Origin: Sulfurimonas sp.
GTDB lineage: Bacteria > Campylobacterota > Campylobacteria > Campylobacterales > Sulfurimonadaceae
Direction: 5' to 3'
Assembly (NCBI RefSeq): GCF_041583195.1
Contig: NZ_JBFHGL010000010.1
Span: 1 to 64,000 of the forward strand
DNA length: 64,000 nucleotides
How positions within the stretch are numbered: position 1 is the stretch's first letter; every line of letters starts with the position of its first letter. Below the pieces are notes generated by a model, which ran no database searches, had not been told where the DNA came from, and saw nothing but the letters and a program-made list of their open reading frames with translations. This document shows positions 55,544 through 63,793 of the stretch, in pieces. The position numbers and the translations under genes were made by a program.

Positions 55544-57067
55544 ATGAATCCACAATGTGATATGTGTTTAACACACAAAGAATTATTAGTTTTATATGAT
55601 ATAGCATCATTAATATCAGATTCTAGAGATATTCAAAAATCTCTAGAGAAATCATTGACTGCGTTAAAAAATGCGCTAAATTTAGGTAATTGTGTCATCT
55701 ATAAACTAGAAGACGAGAATCTAAGTATTTGTGCATCTACAGGTTTTAGCAAGCATCAAAAAAATATTTCAGAATATAAACTTGGTGAGGGTGCTACTGG
55801 TTTAGCTGCCAAGAGTATGGAACCTGTTGTTATCGAAAATATTCATAATGATATTATATTTTTAAACAAATCTGGAAGTAGAAACAGTGATGCTATATCT
55901 TACATAGCAGTTCCTCTAATTGCAGAAGATAAAGTTATAGGTGTAATAGGTGCAAATCTTACAAAATCTACACAAATAGATTTTGAAGAGACAGTAAGAA
56001 TAATGAGTATTATCAGTTCATTATTTGCACAATATATAAATTCTAATATGTCTATTGAGAAAGAAAAAGAAAGGCTTACAGAATTAAAACAGTACTACAA
56101 AATGGAATGGGATTCTAAGGTGCATAACTTTGGAGATATTATAGGTGATAGCCCAAAAATGCAAACTGTTTACCAAGTTATAGAACGTATAGCTCAAAGT
56201 GAAGTTACGGTTCTTGTTCGTGGTGAAACAGGTACAGGTAAAGAACTTGTTGCAGCTTCTATCCATAAAAGAAGTAAAAGAAGTGATGAACCTTTTATCA
56301 AACTAAACTGTGCAGCTATTACAGATACACTTTTAGAGAGTGAACTTTTTGGTCATGAAAAAGGTGCATTTACAGATGCTAAAGAGACTAGAAAAGGTAG
56401 GTTTGAGCTGGCTGATGGCGGTACACTTTTCCTAGATGAGATAGGGGACATCTCTGCATCTGCTCAAGTTAAACTTTTACGTGTATTACAAGAGCGTGAG
56501 TTTGAGCGTGTAGGTGGTTCTAAAACTATCCGCGTGAATGTTCGTCTGGTTGCTGCGACAAACAGAGATTTGGAGCAAATGGTAAAAGATGGAGAGTTTA
56601 GAGAGGATCTATATTACAGACTAAATGTTATACCGATAGATCTTCCGCCACTTCGTGAAAGAGGTGAAGATATAAAACTTTTAGTTAACTTCTTTTTAGA
56701 ACGTTCAATGCTTAACCATAAAAAAAGAGTAAGCATTACTGATGAAGCTATGCAAAAACTTATGGCTTATCCATGGCCTGGTAATGTGCGTGAACTTGAA
56801 AATACGATTGAGCGTATAGTTCTTATGGGTAATGAAGACGGAATCACAGCAAGTGATATGATGCTTCTTTTACCAGCACTTAATAATGAGAAACTGAAAG
56901 ATGAATACACTCAAATTCCATTAGAGAATAAAACTCTAGATGAATTGGAAAAAGAAGCTATCGTAAATGCTTTAGAAAATAGTGGGGGCAATCAAGCTGA
57001 AGCTGCTAAGTCTTTAGGAATTACTCAAAGACAAATAGGATATAAGGTAAAAAAATATGGAATCTAG
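55544..57067 (+). CDS. nifA: NifA, sigma-54-dependent activator
   Basis: 507 residues in three parts: GAF domain (about 15-165), AAA+ domain (about 195-430; Walker A VRGETGTGKEL at 225-235, Walker B LFLDEIGD) and a Fis-type HTH (NQAEAAKSLGITQRQIGYKV). The loop that touches sigma-54 reads GAFTDA (274-279) instead of GAFTGA. The N-terminus has a CDMC motif (Cys5, Cys8). The linker Cys cluster of rhizobial oxygen-sensing NifA is absent. It probably activates all seven -24/-12 sites here. The start is 81 bases after nifT. Confidence 0.95.
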   Translation: MNPQCDMCLTHKELLVLYDIASLISDSRDIQKSLEKSLTALKNALNLGNCVIYKLEDENLSICASTGFSKHQKNISEYKLGEGATGLAAKSMEPVVIENIHNDIIFLNKSGSRNSDAISYIAVPLIAEDKVIGVIGANLTKSTQIDFEETVRIMSIISSLFAQYINSNMSIEKEKERLTELKQYYKMEWDSKVHNFGDIIGDSPKMQTVYQVIERIAQSEVTVLVRGETGTGKELVAASIHKRSKRSDEPFIKLNCAAITDTLLESELFGHEKGAFTDAKETRKGRFELADGGTLFLDEIGDISASAQVKLLRVLQEREFERVGGSKTIRVNVRLVAATNRDLEQMVKDGEFREDLYYRLNVIPIDLPPLRERGEDIKLLVNFFLERSMLNHKKRVSITDEAMQKLMAYPWPGNVRELENTIERIVLMGNEDGITASDMMLLLPALNNEKLKDEYTQIPLENKTLDELEKEAIVNALENSGGNQAEAAKSLGITQRQIGYKVKKYGI

Positions 57068-57593
57068 TATAAAATACAATGACGAAGAATTAGAGCTTTG
57101 TGAAGATTTTATAGATGTAGGCTATATGGCTGAAAATATAGAAGTTACAGATGCAAAGGGTGATTCTTTAGAGATTAGAAGAAGTCATCCTGATAAATCT
57201 ATGACACTTCTTGTATCGTTTCCAAACGACAAAAACGGTTTTATGGATGAGATATTATTAATGGATGAGCTTTTAAGTAAGATACAAGTACCTCTTAATT
57301 GCTACTTCATTTTTGATAAAGACTATGAAGTAGATACGGTTTTAAAAAATAGACTTAAAAAATTCACACTTGTTTTAGATTCAGAAGATGAGTTTGGAAA
57401 TATGTACGGTGCAAAACTAGTTAGTGGTTCATTAGAAGACAAACTGACTAAGTCAATGTTTTTAATCTCTAAAGACGGTGCTATTTTTTACCTTGAGATG
57501 CCAAATGATCTAAGTAAACCTTTTGATCTAGATAGACTAAGAGTAGAACTTAACAAAGCTTATACTAGCTACACAGGAACTGGATGCCATTAA
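57057..57593 (+). CDS. Peroxiredoxin-like protein lacking the active-site Cys
   Basis: 178 residues, overlapping nifA by 11 bases. The thioredoxin fold of thiol peroxidases is visible (TLLVSFPNDKNGFMDEIL, FTLVLDSEDEFGNMYGAKL, SMFLISKDGAIFYLEM). Where Tpx has a catalytic Cys after the first strand the sequence is DKNGFMDEIL. The remaining Cys are C-terminal or scattered (ELCEDF, LNCYF, GTGCH). It is therefore probably not a peroxidase but a partner or sensor. Coupling to nifA suggests control. Confidence 0.72.
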   Translation: MESSIKYNDEELELCEDFIDVGYMAENIEVTDAKGDSLEIRRSHPDKSMTLLVSFPNDKNGFMDEILLMDELLSKIQVPLNCYFIFDKDYEVDTVLKNRLKKFTLVLDSEDEFGNMYGAKLVSGSLEDKLTKSMFLISKDGAIFYLEMPNDLSKPFDLDRLRVELNKAYTSYTGTGCH

Positions 57594-57688
57594 TATAGGG
57601 CATCGTTTCAACCTTTTCTTAAACTTTTCCACCAACTAAATTTCCTTAACAATTTCAAATGTCAAAAATGTGATAAATATATAATAAA

Positions 57689-57703
57689 AGGAACACTTTG
57701 TGT
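57689..57703 (+). promoter_or_regulatory. Sigma-54 promoter of the SIR2-clpX cassette
   Basis: AGGAACACTTTGTGT has GG and GT at -24/-12 spacing, 34 bases before the ATG at 57738. The -12 reads GTGT rather than ATGT. Confidence 0.65.
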
Positions 57704-57737
57704 ATAAGTTCTAATATATAAATACATTGGACGAATT

Positions 57738-58559
57738 ATGGAAAATATAAAAGAGAAACTACAAGACGGAAGTTTAGTTCCGTTTATAGGTATGGGTGTA
57801 TTTAAAAATACAACTTCAAAAGATGGCGCTACACTGCCACATGATAGTGATTCGATGATTTTAGCACTTAATAACGGTCGTGCTATGAGTGAAAGACTTA
57901 TGTATGAATATAGTCGTGCTGCAATGAGTTTGGAGCAAAGAAAGGGTAGAGAGTACATCATTCAGATGACAAACCACATCTACGCATCAAAAGAATACGA
58001 TATACCATTCGCTTATGAATTTTTTAAAGATATTAAACCAAAGTATATGATAGATACTAATGTTGATGATAGCTCATGTAAAATATATGAAGATGTTGAG
58101 CATTTCATGATAACTGGTGTATCGAGAATTACAGCTGATTATGACAGATTTTTAATCTACAAATTTGATCCTTCTACAAAAGAATATACAAGAATAGACA
58201 AAGAAGAGTTAAACGATTCACTTCCTATACTTTTCAAACCAATGGGGTGTATGATCCCAGAGATGAACTTCATTATTAGTGATGCAGACTTTGTTGACTG
58301 GTTAACAGAAGCGATGGGCGGTTATGCACTTCCTCCATTTTTAAAAGATTATAAAAAAGACAAGTCTTACATGTTCCTGGGTGTTGATTTCTCACGCGAT
58401 ACTTTTAGAATGGTGGCACATGAGATAACACTAGGTTTAGATACTGGTATAATAGTTACGGATAAAGATGAATTAACTAAAAAAGAAAACAAGTTTGTAG
58501 ACACTCATAATCTTGAAATTGTTAAAGATGAGTGTGATAACTTTTTAAAGAGTTTATAA
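57738..58559 (+). CDS. SIR2-like protein, nif-linked
   Basis: 273 residues. The N-terminus LQDGSLVPFIGMGVFKN resembles the SIR2-like (SIR2_2) family opening, where PFIGAGVS marks the nucleotide site; here it reads GMG. The end (YMFLGVDFSRDTFRMVAHEI) also fits. NAD cleavage or deacylation is possible. It lies behind a sigma-54 promoter and overlaps clpX by one base. SIR2-like proteins also occur in phage defence, but here the context is nif. Confidence 0.7.
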   Translation: MENIKEKLQDGSLVPFIGMGVFKNTTSKDGATLPHDSDSMILALNNGRAMSERLMYEYSRAAMSLEQRKGREYIIQMTNHIYASKEYDIPFAYEFFKDIKPKYMIDTNVDDSSCKIYEDVEHFMITGVSRITADYDRFLIYKFDPSTKEYTRIDKEELNDSLPILFKPMGCMIPEMNFIISDADFVDWLTEAMGGYALPPFLKDYKKDKSYMFLGVDFSRDTFRMVAHEITLGLDTGIIVTDKDELTKKENKFVDTHNLEIVKDECDNFLKSL

Positions 58560-59794
58560 TGAGTAAAGATTTAATTTGTGATTTTTGTGGTAAAGGCGTT
58601 AAAGAAGTAGATAAGATTTTCAGTGCTGAGAATGCACATATTTGTAACGAGTGTATAGGTACTTGTTCAGACATAATTCATAAAGAAGAGTTAAAAAAAG
58701 AGCGTGCTGAGTTTCAAAGAGGGCTTAGCATACCTACACAGATAAAAGATCACCTTGACAATTATGTAATTGGTCAAGAGGAAGCTAAGAAAGTTTTATC
58801 TGTTGCTCTGTACTCACACTATAAGAGAATCGATAAACCTGTATTTAACAATGTAGAGATCGAGAAGAGTAATATTTTACTTGTTGGTCCAACAGGTTCT
58901 GGTAAAACACTTTTAGCAAAATCTCTAGCTAAAATTATGGATGTACCTTTCGCAGTTGCAGATGCTACGGCACTTACTGAAGCTGGTTATGTAGGTGAAG
59001 ATGTTGAGTCTATTTTATCACGTCTTTTAGCTTCTGCTGATTTTGATATTGAGCGTGCTCAAAAAGGTATTATCTACATAGATGAGATCGATAAGATCGC
59101 TAATAAAAGCGAGAGTGCGACAAGCGGTAGAGACGTAAGTGGTGAGGGTGTTCAACAAGGTCTTTTAAAAATCTTAGAAGGCGGTGAAGTATATGTACCT
59201 GTAAAGGGTAGTAGAAAAAGTTCAGGTGCTGAGACTGTACTTTTTGATACTACACATATTTTATTTATTTGTGGTGGTGCGTTTGTCGGTCTTGTAAAAG
59301 ATGCGAATGTCGATAAAAAGAAACAGCCTAAAAAGATGGGATTCCTTACTCACAAAGAGGAAGAATTAATCGGAGAAGAGATAGAATCAAAAGATCTTAT
59401 TAACTTTGGTCTTATTCCTGAATTCATAGGTAGAATCCCTGTTGTAGCAACTCTAAACCAATTATCATTAGATGATCTAATCAAGGTATTAACTGAGCCT
59501 AAAAACGCTATTACTAAACAATATCAAGCTCTATTTGAATTAGACGGAATTGAATTAGAATTCAGTGAAGATGCACTTCAAGAGATAGCAAAAATGGCAG
59601 AAGAGAAGGGTGTTGGTGCACGTGGTCTTCGTGGTATCATAGAAAAGATTATGTTACCTCTTCAATATGAACTTCCTGCAAAAGAAGATGTAGAGGGTTG
59701 TGTTATTACAAAAAGCTTCATCAACGGTGAGAGTGAAATTGAGCTTAAAAAAGCTAAGAAAACTTCTGCTAAAAGCAAGAAGGAGGCAAACTAA
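58559..59794 (+). CDS. clpX: ClpX unfoldase, nif-linked copy
   Basis: 411 residues, complete: N-terminal zinc finger (CDFCGKG, CNECIGTC), Walker A LVGPTGSGKTLLAK, pore loop AGYVGED, Walker B IIYIDEIDKIA and an MGF loop at 260-262 where ClpX has IGF for ClpP. In Azotobacter a second ClpX (ClpX2) in the nif cluster lowers NifB and NifEN levels. The same role is likely. Whether it binds ClpP depends on the loop. It is coupled to the next gene (TAATG). Confidence 0.93.
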   Translation: MSKDLICDFCGKGVKEVDKIFSAENAHICNECIGTCSDIIHKEELKKERAEFQRGLSIPTQIKDHLDNYVIGQEEAKKVLSVALYSHYKRIDKPVFNNVEIEKSNILLVGPTGSGKTLLAKSLAKIMDVPFAVADATALTEAGYVGEDVESILSRLLASADFDIERAQKGIIYIDEIDKIANKSESATSGRDVSGEGVQQGLLKILEGGEVYVPVKGSRKSSGAETVLFDTTHILFICGGAFVGLVKDANVDKKKQPKKMGFLTHKEEELIGEEIESKDLINFGLIPEFIGRIPVVATLNQLSLDDLIKVLTEPKNAITKQYQALFELDGIELEFSEDALQEIAKMAEEKGVGARGLRGIIEKIMLPLQYELPAKEDVEGCVITKSFINGESEIELKKAKKTSAKSKKEAN

Positions 59795-60147
59795 TGGATG
59801 ATCAATCAACAGCTTATGAGTGGGCTAAAACTCATAACTTCACTGAAGAAGAGATTCAATATGCTACGATTTTAGCACTTAAGATCTTGGATGATGAGTG
59901 TCAGATGGATTATGACAACTATAATTTATTCATGTCTGTGTATGATGGTATAAACGATAAGCCAAATACTCCATTTAACCTAAGTGTCCATAAGATCATA
60001 GATCTTGCCCGTGCAAAGGATCCTATAAAAGCTGATCCTATTTATAAAGATGCAATCGGTGAGCTTAGAGTTACTATGATGAAAGATATGCAAAAGCCTA
60101 TCATGAAGGCATATAAAAATTTAGTATGGGACGTAGTTAGCTGTTAA
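59794..60147 (+). CDS. Unknown 117-residue protein coupled to clpX
   Basis: Start overlaps the clpX stop by one base. It is helical, acidic and soluble (AYEWAKTHNFTEEEIQYATI, then ALKILDDECQMDYDNY, KIIDLARAKDP, LVWDVVSC), with Cys at mid-protein and at the end. No family is recognised. Coupling suggests a ClpX adaptor or a substrate, but nothing in the sequence proves this. Confidence 0.75.
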   Translation: MDDQSTAYEWAKTHNFTEEEIQYATILALKILDDECQMDYDNYNLFMSVYDGINDKPNTPFNLSVHKIIDLARAKDPIKADPIYKDAIGELRVTMMKDMQKPIMKAYKNLVWDVVSC

Positions 60148-60151
60148 TTAT

Positions 60152-60181
60152 TTGACATACTATAGCTATTAGTTATATAAT
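60152..60181 (+). promoter_or_regulatory. Sigma-70 promoter of the AMMECR1 operon
   Basis: TTGACA (60152-60157), 18-base spacer, TATAAT (60176-60181), both perfect hexamers, 20 bases before the ATG at 60202. Confidence 0.8.
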
Positions 60182-60201
60182 CTTCTTTTAGGAGTTTATT
60201 G

Positions 60202-60774
60202 ATGCTAGATCCTATATTATTAAAAATTGCAAAAACTGCAATACTTAGTAGATTTGATGACAGCTTTGTCATAGATAAAGATCTATTGCTAAAAGAGTAT
60301 CCATTTTTAAACAAAGACGGTGCATCTTTTGTAACACTAAATTACAATGGTGCTTTACGCGGTTGTATAGGCTCTATAATAGCACATAGAACACTTTTGG
60401 ATGACATTATAAGCAATGCAAACTCCGCTGCTTTTTCAGATCCTAGATTTTCCCCTTTAAAAACTGACGAACTAGATAAGCTGAACTTGGAAGTATCCGT
60501 ATTGACCAAGCCAGAACTTTTAAACTATAAAGACTATAATGACTTAAAAGATAAAATAAATGCAGGTACAGACGGACTTATTTTAAAATACGGCTCTTAT
60601 CAAGGTACATTCTTACCTCAAGTTTGGGAACAGCTACCAGATAAGGAACGTTTTTTAGAACATCTAAGTTACAAAGCAGGCACAAACCCGTCTATTTATG
60701 AACATAATCCTGATATTTACGTATATCAGGTCGATGCAATAGAGGAAGATTTCGATGCAGTACTTCCGTTATAA
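60202..60774 (+). CDS. AMMECR1-family protein (AmrA)
   Basis: 190 residues from ATG 60202 (AGGAG 7 bases upstream). The AMMECR1 core is clear: SFVTLNYNGALRGCIGSI, SAAFSDPRFSPL, NLEVSVLTKPE and FLPQVWEQ. It is the A part of the AmmeMemoRadiSam system, whose chemistry is not settled. It overlaps the radical SAM gene by 20 bases. Confidence 0.92.
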   Translation: MLDPILLKIAKTAILSRFDDSFVIDKDLLLKEYPFLNKDGASFVTLNYNGALRGCIGSIIAHRTLLDDIISNANSAAFSDPRFSPLKTDELDKLNLEVSVLTKPELLNYKDYNDLKDKINAGTDGLILKYGSYQGTFLPQVWEQLPDKERFLEHLSYKAGTNPSIYEHNPDIYVYQVDAIEEDFDAVLPL

Positions 60775-61744
60775 AAATGAAAATGCGATCACTTGTATAC
60801 TATGCAGACACTATTGTACTTTAAAAGAAAACTCTCATGGTATCTGCGGAATCAACTTTAATGAGAATCAGACACTCGTAAATAAAACATACAATCATCC
60901 CTCAGCCGTTCATATAGATCCAATCGAAAAAAAGCCTCTTTACCATTTTTTACCTGCATCAAGTTCTTTGTCTTTAGGTACTGTTGGATGTAACTTCAGG
61001 TGCCCGTTTTGTCAGAACTACTCCATATCCCAAACATCTGTAATAGATGAGAATGTAGTGTATACACCTCAAGATATCGTAAGCTTAGCTTTGCAGAATA
61101 ACTGTAAAAGTATAAGCTATACGTATAATGAACCTACAATTTGGTATCCGTATGCAAAAGATATAGGTATGCTTGCAAAAGAGCATGGTTTGAAAAATGT
61201 TTTTGTCTCAAACGGTTATGAGTCACCTGAGACTATAGAAGATATGAACAGTTGGGTAGATGCAATAAATGTAGATCTTAAAAGTTTTTCAAAAGAGTAT
61301 TATAAAAAGAAACTCAAAGCTGATTTAGACGGCATATTGGATTCTTTAGAGCTGTTTGCAAAAAGTGACATCTGGCTTGAGATCACTACTCTTTTAATAC
61401 CAGGTGATAATGACAGCGATGAAGAGATAAGAGCTATGGCTGAGTTTGTATCTCAAAAACTAGGGCTTAATATACCTTGGCACTTTAGTGCATTTCATCC
61501 TGATTATAAGATGAATAATACTCCTGCTACTTCATTAGAACTTTTAGACAGAGCAAAAAGCATAGCACAAGAGTATGGAATAAAATATATTTATTTAGGT
61601 AATGTAAATGTCGATACTAATACTTACTGTAATAAGTGCGGCAGTACATTAATACAAAGGGATTATTTCAATACAAAGGTGTTGTCCATAAAGGATAATG
61701 AGTGTACAAAATGTCAAAATAAAATAGACGGAGTATTTGAATGA
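60755..61744 (+). CDS. AmmeMemoRadiSam radical SAM enzyme (AmrS)
   Basis: 329 residues. Radical SAM cluster motif CNFRCPFC (C-X3-C-X2-C) follows a Cys-rich N-terminus (CILCRHYC). The body resembles pyruvate-formate-lyase activating enzymes (SYTYNEPTIWYPYAKDIG, AINVDLKSFSKEYYKK). Two further Cys pairs near the C-terminus (CNKC, CTKC) are zinc-like. Target and product are unknown. It overlaps the Memo gene by 4 bases. Confidence 0.92.
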   Translation: MQYFRYKNENAITCILCRHYCTLKENSHGICGINFNENQTLVNKTYNHPSAVHIDPIEKKPLYHFLPASSSLSLGTVGCNFRCPFCQNYSISQTSVIDENVVYTPQDIVSLALQNNCKSISYTYNEPTIWYPYAKDIGMLAKEHGLKNVFVSNGYESPETIEDMNSWVDAINVDLKSFSKEYYKKKLKADLDGILDSLELFAKSDIWLEITTLLIPGDNDSDEEIRAMAEFVSQKLGLNIPWHFSAFHPDYKMNNTPATSLELLDRAKSIAQEYGIKYIYLGNVNVDTNTYCNKCGSTLIQRDYFNTKVLSIKDNECTKCQNKIDGVFE

Positions 61745-62520
61745 AAAGAGATATGAGTGTAGCCGGAGCTTTTTATCCCGATAATGAATTTGAAATAAAC
61801 CAGTACTTGGAGCATTTTAATAAGCTGTGTAGTCTCTTAGATGATATACCAAGTTCAAAAGCTATAATTGTTCCCCATGCCGGGTATATATATTCAGGTT
61901 ATACAGCAAGTCTTTCTTACAAAGCTTTGAAAAAAAGCGGAGTGAAGAAGTTTGTAGTTATAGGACCTTCACACAGAATCGCTTTTAACGGTATTTCCCT
62001 ATGTACATACGATAGTTATAAAACACCTCTTGGGGATATATCTTCTAATTCATCTATGGTTGAAAAACTAGGAGAAAAGTTTTCACTAGGGTGTCTAAGT
62101 CAGGCTCATATGGAACACTCAACAGAGGTTCAGTTTCCTTTTTTAAGACACTACATTGATGATGTAGAGATCATTGAATTGGTTTATAGCAGTATAGATC
62201 CGAGTTTAGTATCAGACATTATAGATTTTGTATATGCAGATGATGATTGGGGAGTTGTAATAAGTACAGATTTGAGCCATTTTTACAATATAAAAGATGC
62301 AAATACTCTGGATAGTATATGTGTTGATGCAGTTAAAAATCTAGATATTGACGAGCTTCACAGCGGTTGCGAGGCTTGTGGAATGATCGGTGTTGAAGCT
62401 ATGCTTATGAGTGCTAAAAAATTAAATTTAAAATCTAAAATCATAGACTACAGAACAAGTGCCGATGCAAGCGGAGACGAGTCAAGAGTTGTCGGTTATA
62501 TGAGTGCGTGTTTTATATAA
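61741..62520 (+). CDS. Memo-family protein (AmrB)
   Basis: 259 residues of the Memo / extradiol dioxygenase-like fold (AIIVPHAGYIYSGYTA, VIGPSHRIAF, AHMEHSTEVQFPFLRHY, STDLSHF). The metal-site His residues are in PHAG, PSH and EHS. Its gene converges with the minus-strand LRR gene 2 bases away. It completes the triad with AMMECR1 and the radical SAM enzyme. Confidence 0.92.
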   Translation: MKRDMSVAGAFYPDNEFEINQYLEHFNKLCSLLDDIPSSKAIIVPHAGYIYSGYTASLSYKALKKSGVKKFVVIGPSHRIAFNGISLCTYDSYKTPLGDISSNSSMVEKLGEKFSLGCLSQAHMEHSTEVQFPFLRHYIDDVEIIELVYSSIDPSLVSDIIDFVYADDDWGVVISTDLSHFYNIKDANTLDSICVDAVKNLDIDELHSGCEACGMIGVEAMLMSAKKLNLKSKIIDYRTSADASGDESRVVGYMSACFI

Positions 62521-62522
62521 AA

Positions 62523-63521
62523 CTATTCTACGTCACAAAACTCTAATGAAGGTAGTTTAGGATTTTCTAGACCATTGTTTTCATCTATATAAAGCGTTTT
62601 TAGCTTTTTAAGTTCATAAAAAGATTCAGGGAATTTTTCTATCTCATTCTCATCTATATCAAGCTCAAGAAGATTCTCTAACTTTCCTATACACTCAGGC
62701 AGCTCTTTTAAGTTATTAGCGCTTATACTTAGACAGTTTAGCTTAGCTAGTTTACATACACTCTCAGGTAGGTATTCTATATTATTGTTGTCAAGACTTA
62801 AAAGCTGTAAGTCTTCTAACTTGCTAAGGTCAAAATCTATCTTACTTAGATGATTATCGTTTAGGTTTAGTTTTATAAGCATATCGTGAGATTCTAAAGA
62901 TGGCAGGTCTTTTATATGGTTACCCTCTAGTAAAAGTGTTTCAAGCTCATCTATCTCTCCTATAGATTTAGGAAGATACGTAAAATGGTTATATGACAGG
63001 TCTAAATAATATAATGAAGCCATTTTATCAAATGCATCTGGTAACTCTTTTAACTCATTTGTATCAAGTGAAAAGTAGAGCAGGTGTGTCAGGTTACCTA
63101 GTTTGTCTGAAAGAGATTCTATAGAGTTTGCAGCTATTGTCAAACGTGTCAGTTTCGTAAGCTTATAAAACTCATCAGGTAGTTGTGTTAGTCTATTTCC
63201 GTTTAGATTTAAAATAACCAGAGAATCAAGATCACCTATACTTGCCGGAAGTTCCTCTAAAAGGTTGTTCTCACATTGAAGGTTTCTTAGGTTTTTAAGG
63301 TTCCCTATATTTGATGGAAGTTTTGTAAGTCTGTTACCTGATAGTTTTAAAACACTAAGGTTTTCTAAGTAACATATAGACTCAGGAAGTTCATGAAGTT
63401 TTGACTTTGTTAAGTCCAGTATAGATAGGTTTTTTAATTTATCAATATCTGAAGGTATCTTTGCACTTAGTCCTTTATTTCTCATCCATCTCGAAAAATC
63501 TTCTAAATACTTATTTTCCAT
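62523..63521 (-). CDS. Leucine-rich-repeat protein
   Basis: 332 residues from ATG 63521 (AGG 7 bases upstream); ATG 63536 would overlap the previous gene by 11 bases and has no ribosome site. It contains about 12 repeats of 23 residues (pattern LxxLxLxxNxLxxLPxxIGxL), a curved binding surface. A short helical cap (about 35 residues) precedes. It is cytoplasmic (no signal). It is third in a minus-strand operon with nif-type proteins; the partner is unknown. Confidence 0.88.
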   Translation of the reverse strand: MENKYLEDFSRWMRNKGLSAKIPSDIDKLKNLSILDLTKSKLHELPESICYLENLSVLKLSGNRLTKLPSNIGNLKNLRNLQCENNLLEELPASIGDLDSLVILNLNGNRLTQLPDEFYKLTKLTRLTIAANSIESLSDKLGNLTHLLYFSLDTNELKELPDAFDKMASLYYLDLSYNHFTYLPKSIGEIDELETLLLEGNHIKDLPSLESHDMLIKLNLNDNHLSKIDFDLSKLEDLQLLSLDNNNIEYLPESVCKLAKLNCLSISANNLKELPECIGKLENLLELDIDENEIEKFPESFYELKKLKTLYIDENNGLENPKLPSLEFCDVE

Positions 63522-63525
63522 CTCT

Positions 63526-63759
63526 TTACCTGTCATTCATTTGATCGATTAAAAAATCTATCTCTTCATAATCTATTTCACCAAATTGTATCATATTAAA
63601 CAGAGCCATCAAAGGTCTTCTGCAACATGTCTTATTACATTCTGTAACTAATTTTTTGGCTTTTTTATATGGAAGATCAGTCTCTTTTAAAATCTCTACT
63701 GCTTGTGAAACTGTCTTAGAGCCGCACTCACATATGATTTTAGTATTTGGATCTTCCAT
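63526..63759 (-). CDS. Small Cys protein, BFD-like
   Basis: 77 residues. KIICECGSKTVSQAVEIL and TECNKTCCRR give CXC and CX3CC pairs around a helix, the layout of BFD-type [2Fe-2S] domains. Metal or cluster binding is expected. The ATG lies next to a stem GAGG-AAA-CCTC that would hide the ribosome site. It is followed by the LRR gene. Confidence 0.7.
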   Translation of the reverse strand: MEDPNTKIICECGSKTVSQAVEILKETDLPYKKAKKLVTECNKTCCRRPLMALFNMIQFGEIDYEEIDFLIDQMNDR

Positions 63760-63793
63760 GGAGGTTTCCTCGATGATACTGTAAAGTGTCTTA

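Noticed and set aside
57738-58559. Phage-defence SIR2 system
   Set aside because: No defence partner genes; promoter and clpX coupling point to nif regulation instead.
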